Shown: positions 1-5,673 of the stretch, piece after piece
Position numbering within the stretch: the stretch's first letter is position 1
Layout of the letters: every line of letters starts with the position of its first letter
Origin: CAZNNH01 sp964574335
Lineage (GTDB): Bacteria > Acidobacteriota > Vicinamibacteria > Fen-336
Direction: 5' to 3'
Length of the DNA: 10,644 bases
Assembly (NCBI GenBank): GCA_964574335.1
Contig: CAZNNH010000202.1
Coordinates: forward strand, 1 to 10,644
Notes under the pieces: generated by a model
The model's input: only the letters and a program-made list of their open reading frames with translations
The model's database searches: none
Told to the model about the DNA's origin: nothing
Position numbers and translations under genes: made by a program

Positions 1-90
1 CCGATTGGTCACCAGGACCTCGTGGCCCGCCTTCACTTGCTCCAGGTAGCGGCTCAGCCCGGCCTTCAACTCGGCGACGCCAGCCTTCAT
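1..90 (-). CDS. Phd/YefM-type antitoxin, partial (N-terminal 30 codons)
   Basis: Reading the minus strand from the ATG at 88-90 gives an open frame to the window edge, beginning MKAGVAELKAGLSRYLEQV and continuing K-A-G-H-E-V-L-V-T-N-R. This is the characteristic start of Phd/YefM antitoxins: a short strand, an ELK-x-x-LS-x-YL helix, then V-K-x-G-x-E-V-L-V-T-x-R, the N-terminal DNA-binding and dimerisation region. Family members neutralise a toxin, often a PIN-domain VapC-type or RelE/Doc toxin, and repress their own operon. The toxin gene would lie beyond position 1 and is not visible. No Shine-Dalgarno precedes the ATG, which fits the leaderless promoter proposed here. A second ATG at 96-98 is out of frame. 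The fragment is short but the motif is distinctive. Confidence 0.82.
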   Translation of the reverse strand, partial: MKAGVAELKAGLSRYLEQVKAGHEVLVTNR

Positions 91-113
91 GTGACCATGA
101 TGGTCACGAAGGC
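83..113. promoter_or_regulatory. Palindromic operator at the antitoxin start codon
   Basis: Positions 91-107 read GTGACCATGATGGTCAC, a perfect inverted repeat with 8-bp arms around a single central base. Outside it, GCCTTC (83-88) and GAAGGC (108-113) are also inverted, offset by two bases (AT at 89-90), giving an extended imperfect dyad of 31 bp. It abuts the antitoxin ATG and covers the proposed -10. Phd/YefM antitoxins bind such dyads over their own promoter. The inverted repeat is read directly; its operator role is inference. Confidence 0.65.
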
Positions 114-125
114 GGCGACCGTCAA
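97..125 (-). promoter_or_regulatory. Candidate sigma70-type promoter of the antitoxin gene (leaderless)
   Basis: On the minus strand TTGACG (120-125) is followed after 17 bases by CATCAT (97-102), matching the -35 consensus in 5 of 6 positions and the -10 in 4 of 6. Initiation 7 bases past the -10 falls at about position 90, the A of the antitoxin ATG, so the transcript would have no leader. The -10 lies inside the 17-bp palindrome. The promoter occupies the gap between the stop codon of the upstream membrane protein (143-145) and the antitoxin. Confidence 0.45.
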
Positions 126-142
126 GAGCTGCGGTTGCTCGG

Positions 143-2083
143 CTACCGGTCACCGGGCGAGACCACGACCGGCTCGATCGCCTGGCCCTTCGGGGCTCCC
201 GGGCCGGCCACGACCGTTCGCTTGCCGGTGGCCAGGTCCACCGAGACGAGCTCTCCGGAGAGCCCGGTGAACAGCGCGGTGCCGTCGGTCCGCACCGGAG
301 CGCCCGGAGCGCCTGGCGGCCACATGTCCGCGGGCCGTAGCCCCTGGAGGTCGTTCAGGACGCGCCCCGCGTCGACATCGACGACGACCGACTGCCGGGG
401 AGCGTAGCGAGGCCCCAAGCCGAAGGCGACCAGGCCGGGTGCGACCTCGACCGCGCGGGTCACCGGTCCGAGCCGGCCTTCGGGGCTGAGATCGATATCG
501 CGGAGCCGCTCTCCGTTCCGGTCGAACAGAGAGACCCAGGTCCCCTCGCCGGACGAAGCGGCGACGGCGATCCGTCCGTCGCCCAGCAGCGCGGCGCTCC
601 GCGACCACACGCCCTCTACCAGCGTGGCGATCAGCTCCCCGGTCCGGCCGTCGCGCAGGCGGACGCCGCCGTCGAACGATACGACCCGGCTGCCGTCCGG
701 CAGGGGCACCATGAAGGGGTGGGCCGGATCGTAGCCGGAGCCGGGCACCGAGAAGTCGCTCCACTCCGGGGCGAGGCCAGCATCCAGGTCCAGTACCTGG
801 CGGGCGGCGTTGCGGTCGTAGAGCCAGACGCGCACGCGGGTCTCGCTCGTGAAGACGGCCCGGGCGGCGTATTGGCCGGGCCGCACGCCGGCCGATGCGA
901 GCTTCCGACCTGAGCGCGTGTCGAACAACGCCGCCGCCGTCGACTCTCCCACCAGCAGCGCCGTGGCTCCGGACGGTGACAACTCCAGGAACGTCCTCCA
1001 CGGCGGTGTGGTGGTCCCGTCGAGGTGGACCCGCGAGACTCGTGGGGCGGACGGTGACAGGTCGAACAGCTCCAGCACAGTGGAATGCTCGTCGGAGCCG
1101 GTCCGCCAACGCGCACCGATCTCTTCATGCGCCGCGAAGACGACAGACCAGCTCTGGTGTGTCCCCCTCGTGTCGAAGAAGGGATCCTGCGCCAGCCGCA
1201 GGTATCGGCGCGACGGCAGGTCGAGCAGGGCGACCTGGTTGAGACACGCTGACCGGCCCGAGACACCAAACACCTGGACCCAGCGACCACTGGCATCGCT
1301 GCCTAGCACGGAGGCGTGTCGAAGCTCGGACGGCCCGGCGCTGTAGACCCAGTGCCGGTGGGCGGCCGAGGCGAGCAGCATCACCATCACCAGGCCCCAG
1401 AAGGTGAGCGAGAGAGCACGATGGGCGCGACGCAGGTCGGTGCGACCGATCCCCACCTGGGCCACGCTGGCCAGCAGGAGCGCCAGCGCCGGGGTGGCCA
1501 ACAGCATCCAGAATCGGATCGCTCCGTCGGCTCCGCACAAGACCGGTGGACAGTGCCGCACGCCCCAGACGGCCACGGCGAGGCAGGCCAGGTCGAAGGC
1601 CACGAAGACCGAGCGGGAGCGGAAGCTGGTGGATGCGAGGTTCGCCAACCCCACCAGCACGACCAGCCACGAGATCGCGAGCACCGTCCCCTGGAGGTCC
1701 AGCATCTGGTCGAACCAGGAGGTGCCCTGTGGGGTCGGATAGGCAATCATCCAGGGGACAGCCGCCAGCAGGCCGGTGACCCCAGCCAGCAGCACGGCGG
1801 CCAGCCACTTGCCCGCCCAGATCGCCGGCCAGGGCACCGGTTGCGAGAACAGGAACCCGAGCCGGGACGAGGCTGCGTCGCGGGCCAGCATGGTGCCGCC
1901 CGCCACCAGCGCCGCGGCGCCCCCGAGCACCACCGCGATCATCAGACCGAAGCTCGGGGAGTCCAGCGGGGACACGCCGAACGCGGGCAGGGCCAGCGGG
2001 ACGCAGCCCAGCACCAGGCCGGCGGGGAAGAAGAGCCAGCGCTCGCGTAGCTCGCGAGCCGCCACCACCAGCGCCTTTCTCAT
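143..2083 (-). CDS. ABC-2-like permease fused to an extracytoplasmic beta-propeller-like domain
   Basis: A 646-residue protein, taken to be the membrane partner of the ATPase encoded just upstream. The ATG at 2081-2083 overlaps the ATPase stop (ATGA) and has GAGGAGGT about 6 bases upstream; an earlier in-frame ATG at 2167 lies inside the ATPase gene and is rejected. Residues 1-245 carry about seven hydrophobic segments (near 16-36, 45-66, 88-111, 134-154, 160-177, 191-212, 226-242), as in ABC-2 permeases plus one extra helix. Arg-rich stretches at 1-15, 153-158 and 214-223 mark cytoplasmic sides, so the C-terminal region should lie outside. Residues 255-646 contain about eight units of the form [hydrophobic strand]-D-x-x-x-G/R-x-x-L (near 284, 337, 384, 418, 474, 516, 566, 611), 35-55 residues apart, like WD40/PQQ-type propeller blades. 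C178 and C183 in an outer loop could pair. Substrate unknown. The membrane/transport role is likely; the propeller fold is inferred from the repeats. Confidence 0.75.
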   Translation of the reverse strand: MRKALVVAARELRERWLFFPAGLVLGCVPLALPAFGVSPLDSPSFGLMIAVVLGGAAALVAGGTMLARDAASSRLGFLFSQPVPWPAIWAGKWLAAVLLAGVTGLLAAVPWMIAYPTPQGTSWFDQMLDLQGTVLAISWLVVLVGLANLASTSFRSRSVFVAFDLACLAVAVWGVRHCPPVLCGADGAIRFWMLLATPALALLLASVAQVGIGRTDLRRAHRALSLTFWGLVMVMLLASAAHRHWVYSAGPSELRHASVLGSDASGRWVQVFGVSGRSACLNQVALLDLPSRRYLRLAQDPFFDTRGTHQSWSVVFAAHEEIGARWRTGSDEHSTVLELFDLSPSAPRVSRVHLDGTTTPPWRTFLELSPSGATALLVGESTAAALFDTRSGRKLASAGVRPGQYAARAVFTSETRVRVWLYDRNAARQVLDLDAGLAPEWSDFSVPGSGYDPAHPFMVPLPDGSRVVSFDGGVRLRDGRTGELIATLVEGVWSRSAALLGDGRIAVAASSGEGTWVSLFDRNGERLRDIDLSPEGRLGPVTRAVEVAPGLVAFGLGPRYAPRQSVVVDVDAGRVLNDLQGLRPADMWPPGAPGAPVRTDGTALFTGLSGELVSVDLATGKRTVVAGPGAPKGQAIEPVVVSPGDR

Positions 2084-2850
2084 CGCTGCACCTCCTCGGC
2101 CGCCGGGTGCGGCCTGGTGCCTCCGGTCGTCACCGCGGTGAAGATCTCCTCGAGCGGCCGGTCCCACTCCGCCTTGACCGCCTCGAGCGTCCCCTCGAGC
2201 GCCAGCCGCCCGTCGTGCAGGATGGCCACCCGCTCGGCCACCCCCTCGATCGCGCGCAGGTCGTGGGTGGTCACGAAGACCGTGGTGCCGCGGTCGGCCA
2301 GCTCGCCGATCAGCTCACGGAAGACGGCATCGCGCGCCACCACGTCGAGCCCCAGGGTGGGGTCGTCGAGCAGCAGCAGCTCGGGGGAGTGGCCGAGGGC
2401 CAGCGACAGCGTCACCGCCCCCTTCTGTCCCTTCGACAGCCTCGCGAGCGGCCGGTCCATCGGCACCTCGAAGCGCGCCAGTCGGTCGGCCACGGCCTGA
2501 CGATCCCAGCGGGCGTGCAGCCGCGAGCAGAAGGCCGAGAGCTGGGCCGCCGTCATCTCCGGCGGGGCGGACGGCGTCTCGGGGACCACGCCCACGCGCT
2601 CCATCAGCGTGGCGCGCCGCGCCCACGGGTCCTCTCCGAGCAGCCGGGCGCGCCCCTCCGCCGCCGGTCTCTCGCCGAGCAGGACCCGCAGCAGCGACGA
2701 CTTGCCGGCGCCGTTGCGGCCCAGGAGCGCGTAGACACTTCCGGACGGGACCCGCAGCGTCAGCTCTCGGAGCACCACCGTCCGGCCGTAGCGCACCTCG
2801 AGCCGCTCCGCCTCCAGGGCCGCAGGGGTGTCCTTCGGTTCCGTGCTCAT
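2080..2850 (-). CDS. ABC transporter ATP-binding protein (YtrB-like)
   Basis: A 256-residue nucleotide-binding subunit of normal length, cytoplasmic, expected to power the membrane protein encoded next. Visible motifs are Walker A GRNGAGKSS (44-52), signature LSKGQKG (138-144), Walker B LLLLDDPTLGLD (158-169) and the H-loop TTHD (194-197, H196). Two departures stand out. The catalytic glutamate after Walker B is aspartate (D163, codons GAC GAC confirmed on the DNA), and the Q-loop position reads V-V-P-E rather than containing Gln. The ATG at 2848-2850 overlaps the stop of the upstream regulator gene (ATGA), and its own stop overlaps the permease start in the same way, so the three genes are probably translationally coupled. 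An ABC-2-type exporter ATPase of the kind often paired with YtrA regulators is the best fit. Substrate unknown. Confidence 0.93.
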   Translation of the reverse strand: MSTEPKDTPAALEAERLEVRYGRTVVLRELTLRVPSGSVYALLGRNGAGKSSLLRVLLGERPAAEGRARLLGEDPWARRATLMERVGVVPETPSAPPEMTAAQLSAFCSRLHARWDRQAVADRLARFEVPMDRPLARLSKGQKGAVTLSLALGHSPELLLLDDPTLGLDVVARDAVFRELIGELADRGTTVFVTTHDLRAIEGVAERVAILHDGRLALEGTLEAVKAEWDRPLEEIFTAVTTGGTRPHPAAEEVQR

Positions 2851-3257
2851 CGCTTGCCTCCACGGGGATCCTGAGGTTGCGGCCAGCCGGCCTCCACCGC
2901 CAGAAGCGCCTCGGCCCGCCCGACGCCGAGGGTGACCGCGTGGGAGACGAAGCGGGTGGTCGCCTCCCGCAGCGCCCGGCTCCGCTGGGCCGCCGTCATC
3001 TGCGGCGGCCGCGCGGCCACGAAGGTCCCCTCGCCGCGCCGGGCCTCGAGGACACCGGCCTCGGCCAGCCGCTGGTAGGCCTTGGCGACGGTGTTGGGGT
3101 TGACCCGCAGCTCACGGGCCAGGTCACGGACCGAGAGGACGGGGCCTCCCGGCGGCAGCGAGGACGAGGCGACCAGCCGGCGGATCCCCTCCTCGATCTG
3201 GCTCCAGATGGGAATGGAGAGCGTCGGGTCGATGCGGAAGGGGGGGCCTGGGCTCAT
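2847..3257 (-). CDS. GntR-family transcriptional regulator, YtrA subfamily
   Basis: A 136-residue regulator. Residues 13-82 form a GntR winged helix: I-P-I-W-x-Q-I-x-x-x-I-R at the start, the helix-turn-helix LSVRDLARELRVNPNTVAKA (41-60), then YQRLAEAGVLEARRGEGTFV (61-80) forming the wing. Only about 55 residues follow, too few for a FadR or UTRA effector domain and typical of the YtrA group, whose members usually repress a linked ABC transporter operon. The ATG at 3255-3257 has GAGAGGTG about 5 bases upstream. It is the first gene of the operon, overlaps the ATPase gene by 4 bases, and is preceded by a long palindrome over its promoter, so autorepression is expected. The inducer is unknown; cell-wall-active compounds induce some characterised YtrA systems. 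Confidence 0.93.
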   Translation of the reverse strand: MSPGPPFRIDPTLSIPIWSQIEEGIRRLVASSSLPPGGPVLSVRDLARELRVNPNTVAKAYQRLAEAGVLEARRGEGTFVAARPPQMTAAQRSRALREATTRFVSHAVTLGVGRAEALLAVEAGWPQPQDPRGGKR

Positions 3258-3280
3258 CGGGCACCTCTCGGCAGTGAGAC

Positions 3281-3327
3281 ACTGTACTACGACCGCAGTA
3301 CCGAATGTACTGCGGTTGTAGTACAGT
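3281..3327. promoter_or_regulatory. 47-bp palindromic operator with two GTACT-N8-AGTAC dyads
   Basis: Two 21-base arms (3281-3301 and 3307-3327) are inverted copies around a 5-base centre, with one mismatch (G3291 against T3317). Each arm is also a smaller palindrome: GTACT at 3284-3288 pairs with AGTAC at 3297-3301, and GTACT at 3307-3311 with AGTAC at 3320-3324, both with 8-base spacers. Their centres are 23 bp apart. GntR-family operators are generally dyads with GT...AC ends. One dyad fills the -35/-10 spacer and the other covers the likely start site, as expected for two repressor dimers blocking RNA polymerase. The GntR gene downstream is the obvious binder. The dyads are seen directly; the binder is inferred. 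Confidence 0.85.
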
Positions 3328-3333
3328 TGTCAA
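3304..3333 (-). promoter_or_regulatory. Sigma70-type promoter of the GntR-ABC operon
   Basis: On the minus strand a perfect TTGACA (3328-3333) is followed after 18 bases by TACATT (3304-3309, 4 of 6 matches to TATAAT). Initiation would fall near 3297, giving a leader of about 40 bases before the ATG at 3257. The -35 lies immediately outside the palindrome and the -10 overlaps its centre, the geometry of a repressible promoter. It is the best housekeeping-type promoter seen in the window. Confidence 0.75.
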
Positions 3334-3362
3334 GCCCCGCGAGAGGGCCCGGCGGTGAGCGG

Positions 3363-4109
3363 CTACCTGAGGATGAAGCCCACCTCGACGGTCAGCACCA
3401 CCGGGACCGGCGCGCCGTTGAGCAGGGTCGGCGAGTACAGCCACTGGCTCACCGCGTCGATGGCCGCCTGGCGGAGCAACGCCGGACCGCTCACCACCTG
3501 GACGTCGACCACCTGGCCGCGCGGGTTGATGGTGCAATCCAGGAGCACCACCCCCTGCAGGCGCGTGTTGATGGCCAGCTCCGGGTAGACGGGGGCCACG
3601 TTGCGGAGCTTGCGCGGCCTCTCGATGGTGGTGCCCCTCAGCACGATCGGCGTCGTGGGGGGGTTCTCGGGGACGGGAACCAGGGGTTGCCATCCGTCCG
3701 TGTCGGATCGTTCGCCCGTGCCACCGGGGATGCCGGGCTCACCGCCCACGGGATCGGGGACGAGATCGACCCGCGACACCAGCGTCTCCGGGTCGATCGT
3801 CGGTGCCGTGAACGGCGGCGGCTCCTCGGGTCTGGGGGTCTTGGGCCCGGGGTCCTTGGGCACGGTCTGTTTCTGGCTGGCCGCTGCGGCCGGCGGCGGC
3901 TTCACGACCACGATCTGGGGCGGTTTCACGCCGGTGACCACCCCCGGGGCCAGCGGTGGAAGCGGCTCTTGCGCCAGCAGCGGCAGCACCACCACCGCCG
4001 CCAGCGCCGCTGCGTGCAGCAGCACCGAGATCGGCAGCGTGCGGGCGCTCCGGGTCCGGGGGCGGACCCGGGCCGAGCCCAGCAGGTCCTCGAACAGCCT
4101 CGGTCTCAT
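3363..4109 (-). CDS. TonB-family energy transducer
   Basis: A 248-residue inner-membrane protein with TonB layout: a basic cytoplasmic N terminus (1-24), one membrane helix (about 27-46, PISVLLHAAALAAVVVLPLL), a Pro/Lys-rich periplasmic stretch (48-125), and a C-terminal TonB domain (about 171-248) containing VAPVYPELA, G-V-V-L-L-D-C-T-I-N-P-R-G, VVSGPALLRQAAIDAV and W-L-Y-S-P, then a beta-strand ending in I-L-R. Such proteins pass proton-motive energy to outer-membrane TonB-dependent receptors. The start at 4107-4109 is chosen because GAGGAGG lies about 6 bases upstream and the protein begins just before the helix; the frame stays open far upstream only as antisense to the sigma operon. No ExbB/ExbD or receptor gene is in the window, so the partner is unknown. 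It ends 29 bases before the -35 of the GntR operon with no clear terminator, so read-through is possible. Confidence 0.9.
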   Translation of the reverse strand: MRPRLFEDLLGSARVRPRTRSARTLPISVLLHAAALAAVVVLPLLAQEPLPPLAPGVVTGVKPPQIVVVKPPPAAAASQKQTVPKDPGPKTPRPEEPPPFTAPTIDPETLVSRVDLVPDPVGGEPGIPGGTGERSDTDGWQPLVPVPENPPTTPIVLRGTTIERPRKLRNVAPVYPELAINTRLQGVVLLDCTINPRGQVVDVQVVSGPALLRQAAIDAVSQWLYSPTLLNGAPVPVVLTVEVGFILR

Positions 4110-4367
4110 CTCGAGCCTCCTCTCGTGGGGCGCGGATGGGACCGCGCCACCCGAAACGGCCCGGCCGGCGCCTGGGGCCGCCATCGTCCGAGCCGGGCTT
4201 TCGACCTCGCGAGATCTCGGCCGTCGTCTGCCCATGAGACACCGCCACCGCCGCGTCGGGTCCGGCCCGGGCGAGACCCATTGACCTCGGGGCGTGGTTC
4301 GCGGGAACTTTCGGGGCGCGCCGGCTGAATCACCGGTAGCAGTGGAAGAGCCGCCGACACCGAGCCA
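4110..4367. other. Divergent intergenic region between the TonB gene and the ECF sigma gene
   Basis: 258 bp separate the two divergent start codons. On the TonB side a good ribosome-binding site (GAGGAGG, near 4115-4121) is visible but no convincing promoter. On the sigma side the only recognisable element is GGAACTT at 4304-4310. Short open frames here lack recognisable protein features. Confidence 0.6.
4304..4332 (+). promoter_or_regulatory. Possible ECF-type promoter of the sigma/anti-sigma operon
   Basis: GGAACTT at 4304-4310 matches the -35 of RpoE-type ECF promoters. About 16 bases later comes GAATCA (4327-4332), a poor match to the usual TCTGA- or GTC-type -10, some 35 bases before the start codon. 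ECF sigma genes often carry their own target promoter upstream. Only the -35 is persuasive. Confidence 0.35.
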
Positions 4368-4985
4368 ATGGGAGCCACACACGAGCCGACCGACGACGAC
4401 CTGCTGCGGCGCGCCCGGGAGGGCGACCTGGAGGCCTTTGGCCGGCTGTACCAGAGGCGCCAGGCCGGCATCTACCGCTTCGCCTGGCGGATGACGGGCT
4501 CCCGGTCGTTGGCCGACGACGTGACCCAGGAGACGTTCATGGCCCTCTTGAGACAGCCCGAGGCGTACGACCCGACCCGTGGCTCGCCGGCCGCCTTCCT
4601 CTACGGGATCGCCCGCAACCACGTGCTGCGCCAGCTCCAGCGGGTCCGACCGAGCCTGCCGCTGGACGACCCGGGCGGGGAGCTGGGCGGGCCGCTGCCC
4701 GAGGTGCTGGTGAGCCGGGAGGGGCCGGACCACCTGCTGGCCCGTGCCGAGGCGGTCCGCGACGTGCGCCGGGCGATCCTGGCCTTGCCGCCGGCGTTCC
4801 GCGAGGTGGTGGTGCTGTGCGAGCTGGTCGAGGTGAGCTACGCGGACGCCGCCCGGGCCCTCGGCTGCCCGGTCGGGACGGTGCGCTCCCGGCTGCACCG
4901 GGCTCGCGGTCTGCTGTCCGAGGCGCTGCGCTGCGCGGCCGAGCCGGAGGCGCCGCCGCGGGCCGCCGGGAGGGCGATGCCATGA
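4368..4985 (+). CDS. ECF-type RNA polymerase sigma factor (sigma-70 family)
   Basis: A 205-residue sigma factor of ECF size and layout. Region 2 spans about 21-90 and includes LEAFGRLYQRRQAGIYRFAW, L-A-D-D-V-T-Q-E-T-F and A-F-L-Y-G-I-A-R-N. Region 4 spans about 131-186 and includes LPPAFREVVVLCELVEVSYA and a helix-turn-helix ending G-T-V-R-S-R-L-H-R-A-R. No regions 1 or 3 are present. It directs core RNA polymerase to a stress or envelope regulon. The stop codon overlaps the anti-sigma start by 4 bases, the usual partner arrangement. The ATG at 4368 is the best available: a weak GGAAGAG lies about 18 bases upstream, so initiation looks inefficient. A GGAACTT element about 60 bases upstream suggests autoregulation. 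The signal it responds to cannot be told from the sequence. Confidence 0.95.
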   Translation: MGATHEPTDDDLLRRAREGDLEAFGRLYQRRQAGIYRFAWRMTGSRSLADDVTQETFMALLRQPEAYDPTRGSPAAFLYGIARNHVLRQLQRVRPSLPLDDPGGELGGPLPEVLVSREGPDHLLARAEAVRDVRRAILALPPAFREVVVLCELVEVSYADAARALGCPVGTVRSRLHRARGLLSEALRCAAEPEAPPRAAGRAMP

Positions 4986-5620
4986 GCGCGAAGGGGTGTG
5001 CCGAGATCGGGCCGTCGCTGGTCGAGCTGGCGCGCGGCCGGTTGCTCGAGGCCGAGGAGGTGCTCGGCGCCCGGGAGCACCTGGCGGGGTGCCCGGCCTG
5101 CCGGGCGCGCTTCGAGGCGGAGCGCGAGCTGAGCCAGGCCCTCCGCTGGGCGGCCGAGGCGGACGATGGGGCGGGCGCGCCGGCGCGGGTGGAGGCGGCG
5201 CTGCGCGAGACGTTCGCCCGGCAACGGATGCCGAGCCAGCCGGCGGCGGTCCGGACTCGAGCCCGTCTTCGTCCGCGGGAGGCTCTGCTGATGGCGGCGG
5301 CGGCGGCCGGGTTGATCCTGGCGCTGGCCGCGATCCTCGGGCCGTCGACGAGGTCCCCCGGCCGGACCCGGACCGTGACCCGGCGCCCGCCACCTCTGGT
5401 TCGGGTGACGGGGCGCGCCGAGACCCTGCAGCTCGCCCCGCTCTACGCCTCGCCGCTGACCGACGTCGAGTCAGGCCAGGTGATCCGCGTCGGACTGCCG
5501 CGGTCGGCGCTTCGGTCCATGGGCTGGCCGCTCCCGGAGGTTCCCGGGGCGGAGCTGGTGCCGGCGGAGGTCCTGCTGGGAGAGGACGGGTTGGCTCGGG
5601 CCGTGCGCCTGGTGAGGTAG
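4982..5620 (+). CDS. Membrane anti-sigma factor with zinc-finger (ZAS) motif
   Basis: A 212-residue protein whose ATG (4982-4984) overlaps the sigma stop in ATGA, with GGGAGGG just upstream, so translation is coupled and the two proteins are made in proportion. The cytoplasmic N-terminal part has H33-LAG-C37-PA-C40, the H-x3-C-x2-C core of zinc-type anti-sigma domains, with Cys6 as a possible fourth ligand. A single hydrophobic helix (about 100-120, A/L-rich) would place residues 121-212 outside the cytoplasm. That outer part has a basic Pro/Arg linker then a small beta-rich region (V-R-V-T-G-R-A-E-T to the end) that I do not recognise; it may be the sensory portion. The expected role is to hold the sigma factor inactive until signalled. 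Assignment rests on gene order, the motif and the membrane helix. Confidence 0.85.
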   Translation: MSAKGCAEIGPSLVELARGRLLEAEEVLGAREHLAGCPACRARFEAERELSQALRWAAEADDGAGAPARVEAALRETFARQRMPSQPAAVRTRARLRPREALLMAAAAAGLILALAAILGPSTRSPGRTRTVTRRPPPLVRVTGRAETLQLAPLYASPLTDVESGQVIRVGLPRSALRSMGWPLPEVPGAELVPAEVLLGEDGLARAVRLVR

Positions 5621-5639
5621 ATCCGGGGGCGTTGTGTCG

Positions 5640-5656
5640 TCCTTGGTGGTCAAGGA
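5640..5656 (+). promoter_or_regulatory. Small stem-loop next to the ribosome-binding site of the secreted-protein gene
   Basis: TCCTTG (5640-5645) and CAAGGA (5651-5656) pair around a 5-base loop, a few bases before the Shine-Dalgarno AAGGAG at 5660-5665, which is 8 bases from the ATG. It could affect translation or mRNA ends, or be chance. Confidence 0.25.
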
Positions 5657-5673
5657 AGGAAGGAGACGAGTCG

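Noticed and set aside
1316..2050. A 244-codon open frame on the plus strand
   Set aside because: It is antisense to the permease helices, with His/Gln/Arg-rich composition and no domain.
2083..2167. Upstream ATG extending the permease by 28 residues
   Set aside because: It lies inside the ATPase gene, lacks a ribosome-binding site, and adds a polar, charge-rich segment. The ATG at 2083 has GAGGAGGT and an ATGA overlap.
4210..4219. Palindrome CGAGATCTCG in the TonB/sigma gap
   Set aside because: Only 10 bp, not extendable, and not repeated nearby; compatible with chance.
4281..4286. TTGACC as a -35 for the sigma gene
   Set aside because: No acceptable -10 occurs 16-18 bases downstream; the position is occupied by GGAACTT.
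2877..4328. A 483-codon open frame on the plus strand
   Set aside because: It is antisense to the GntR and TonB genes, crosses the GntR operon promoter, and has Arg/Gly/His-rich composition with no recognisable motif.
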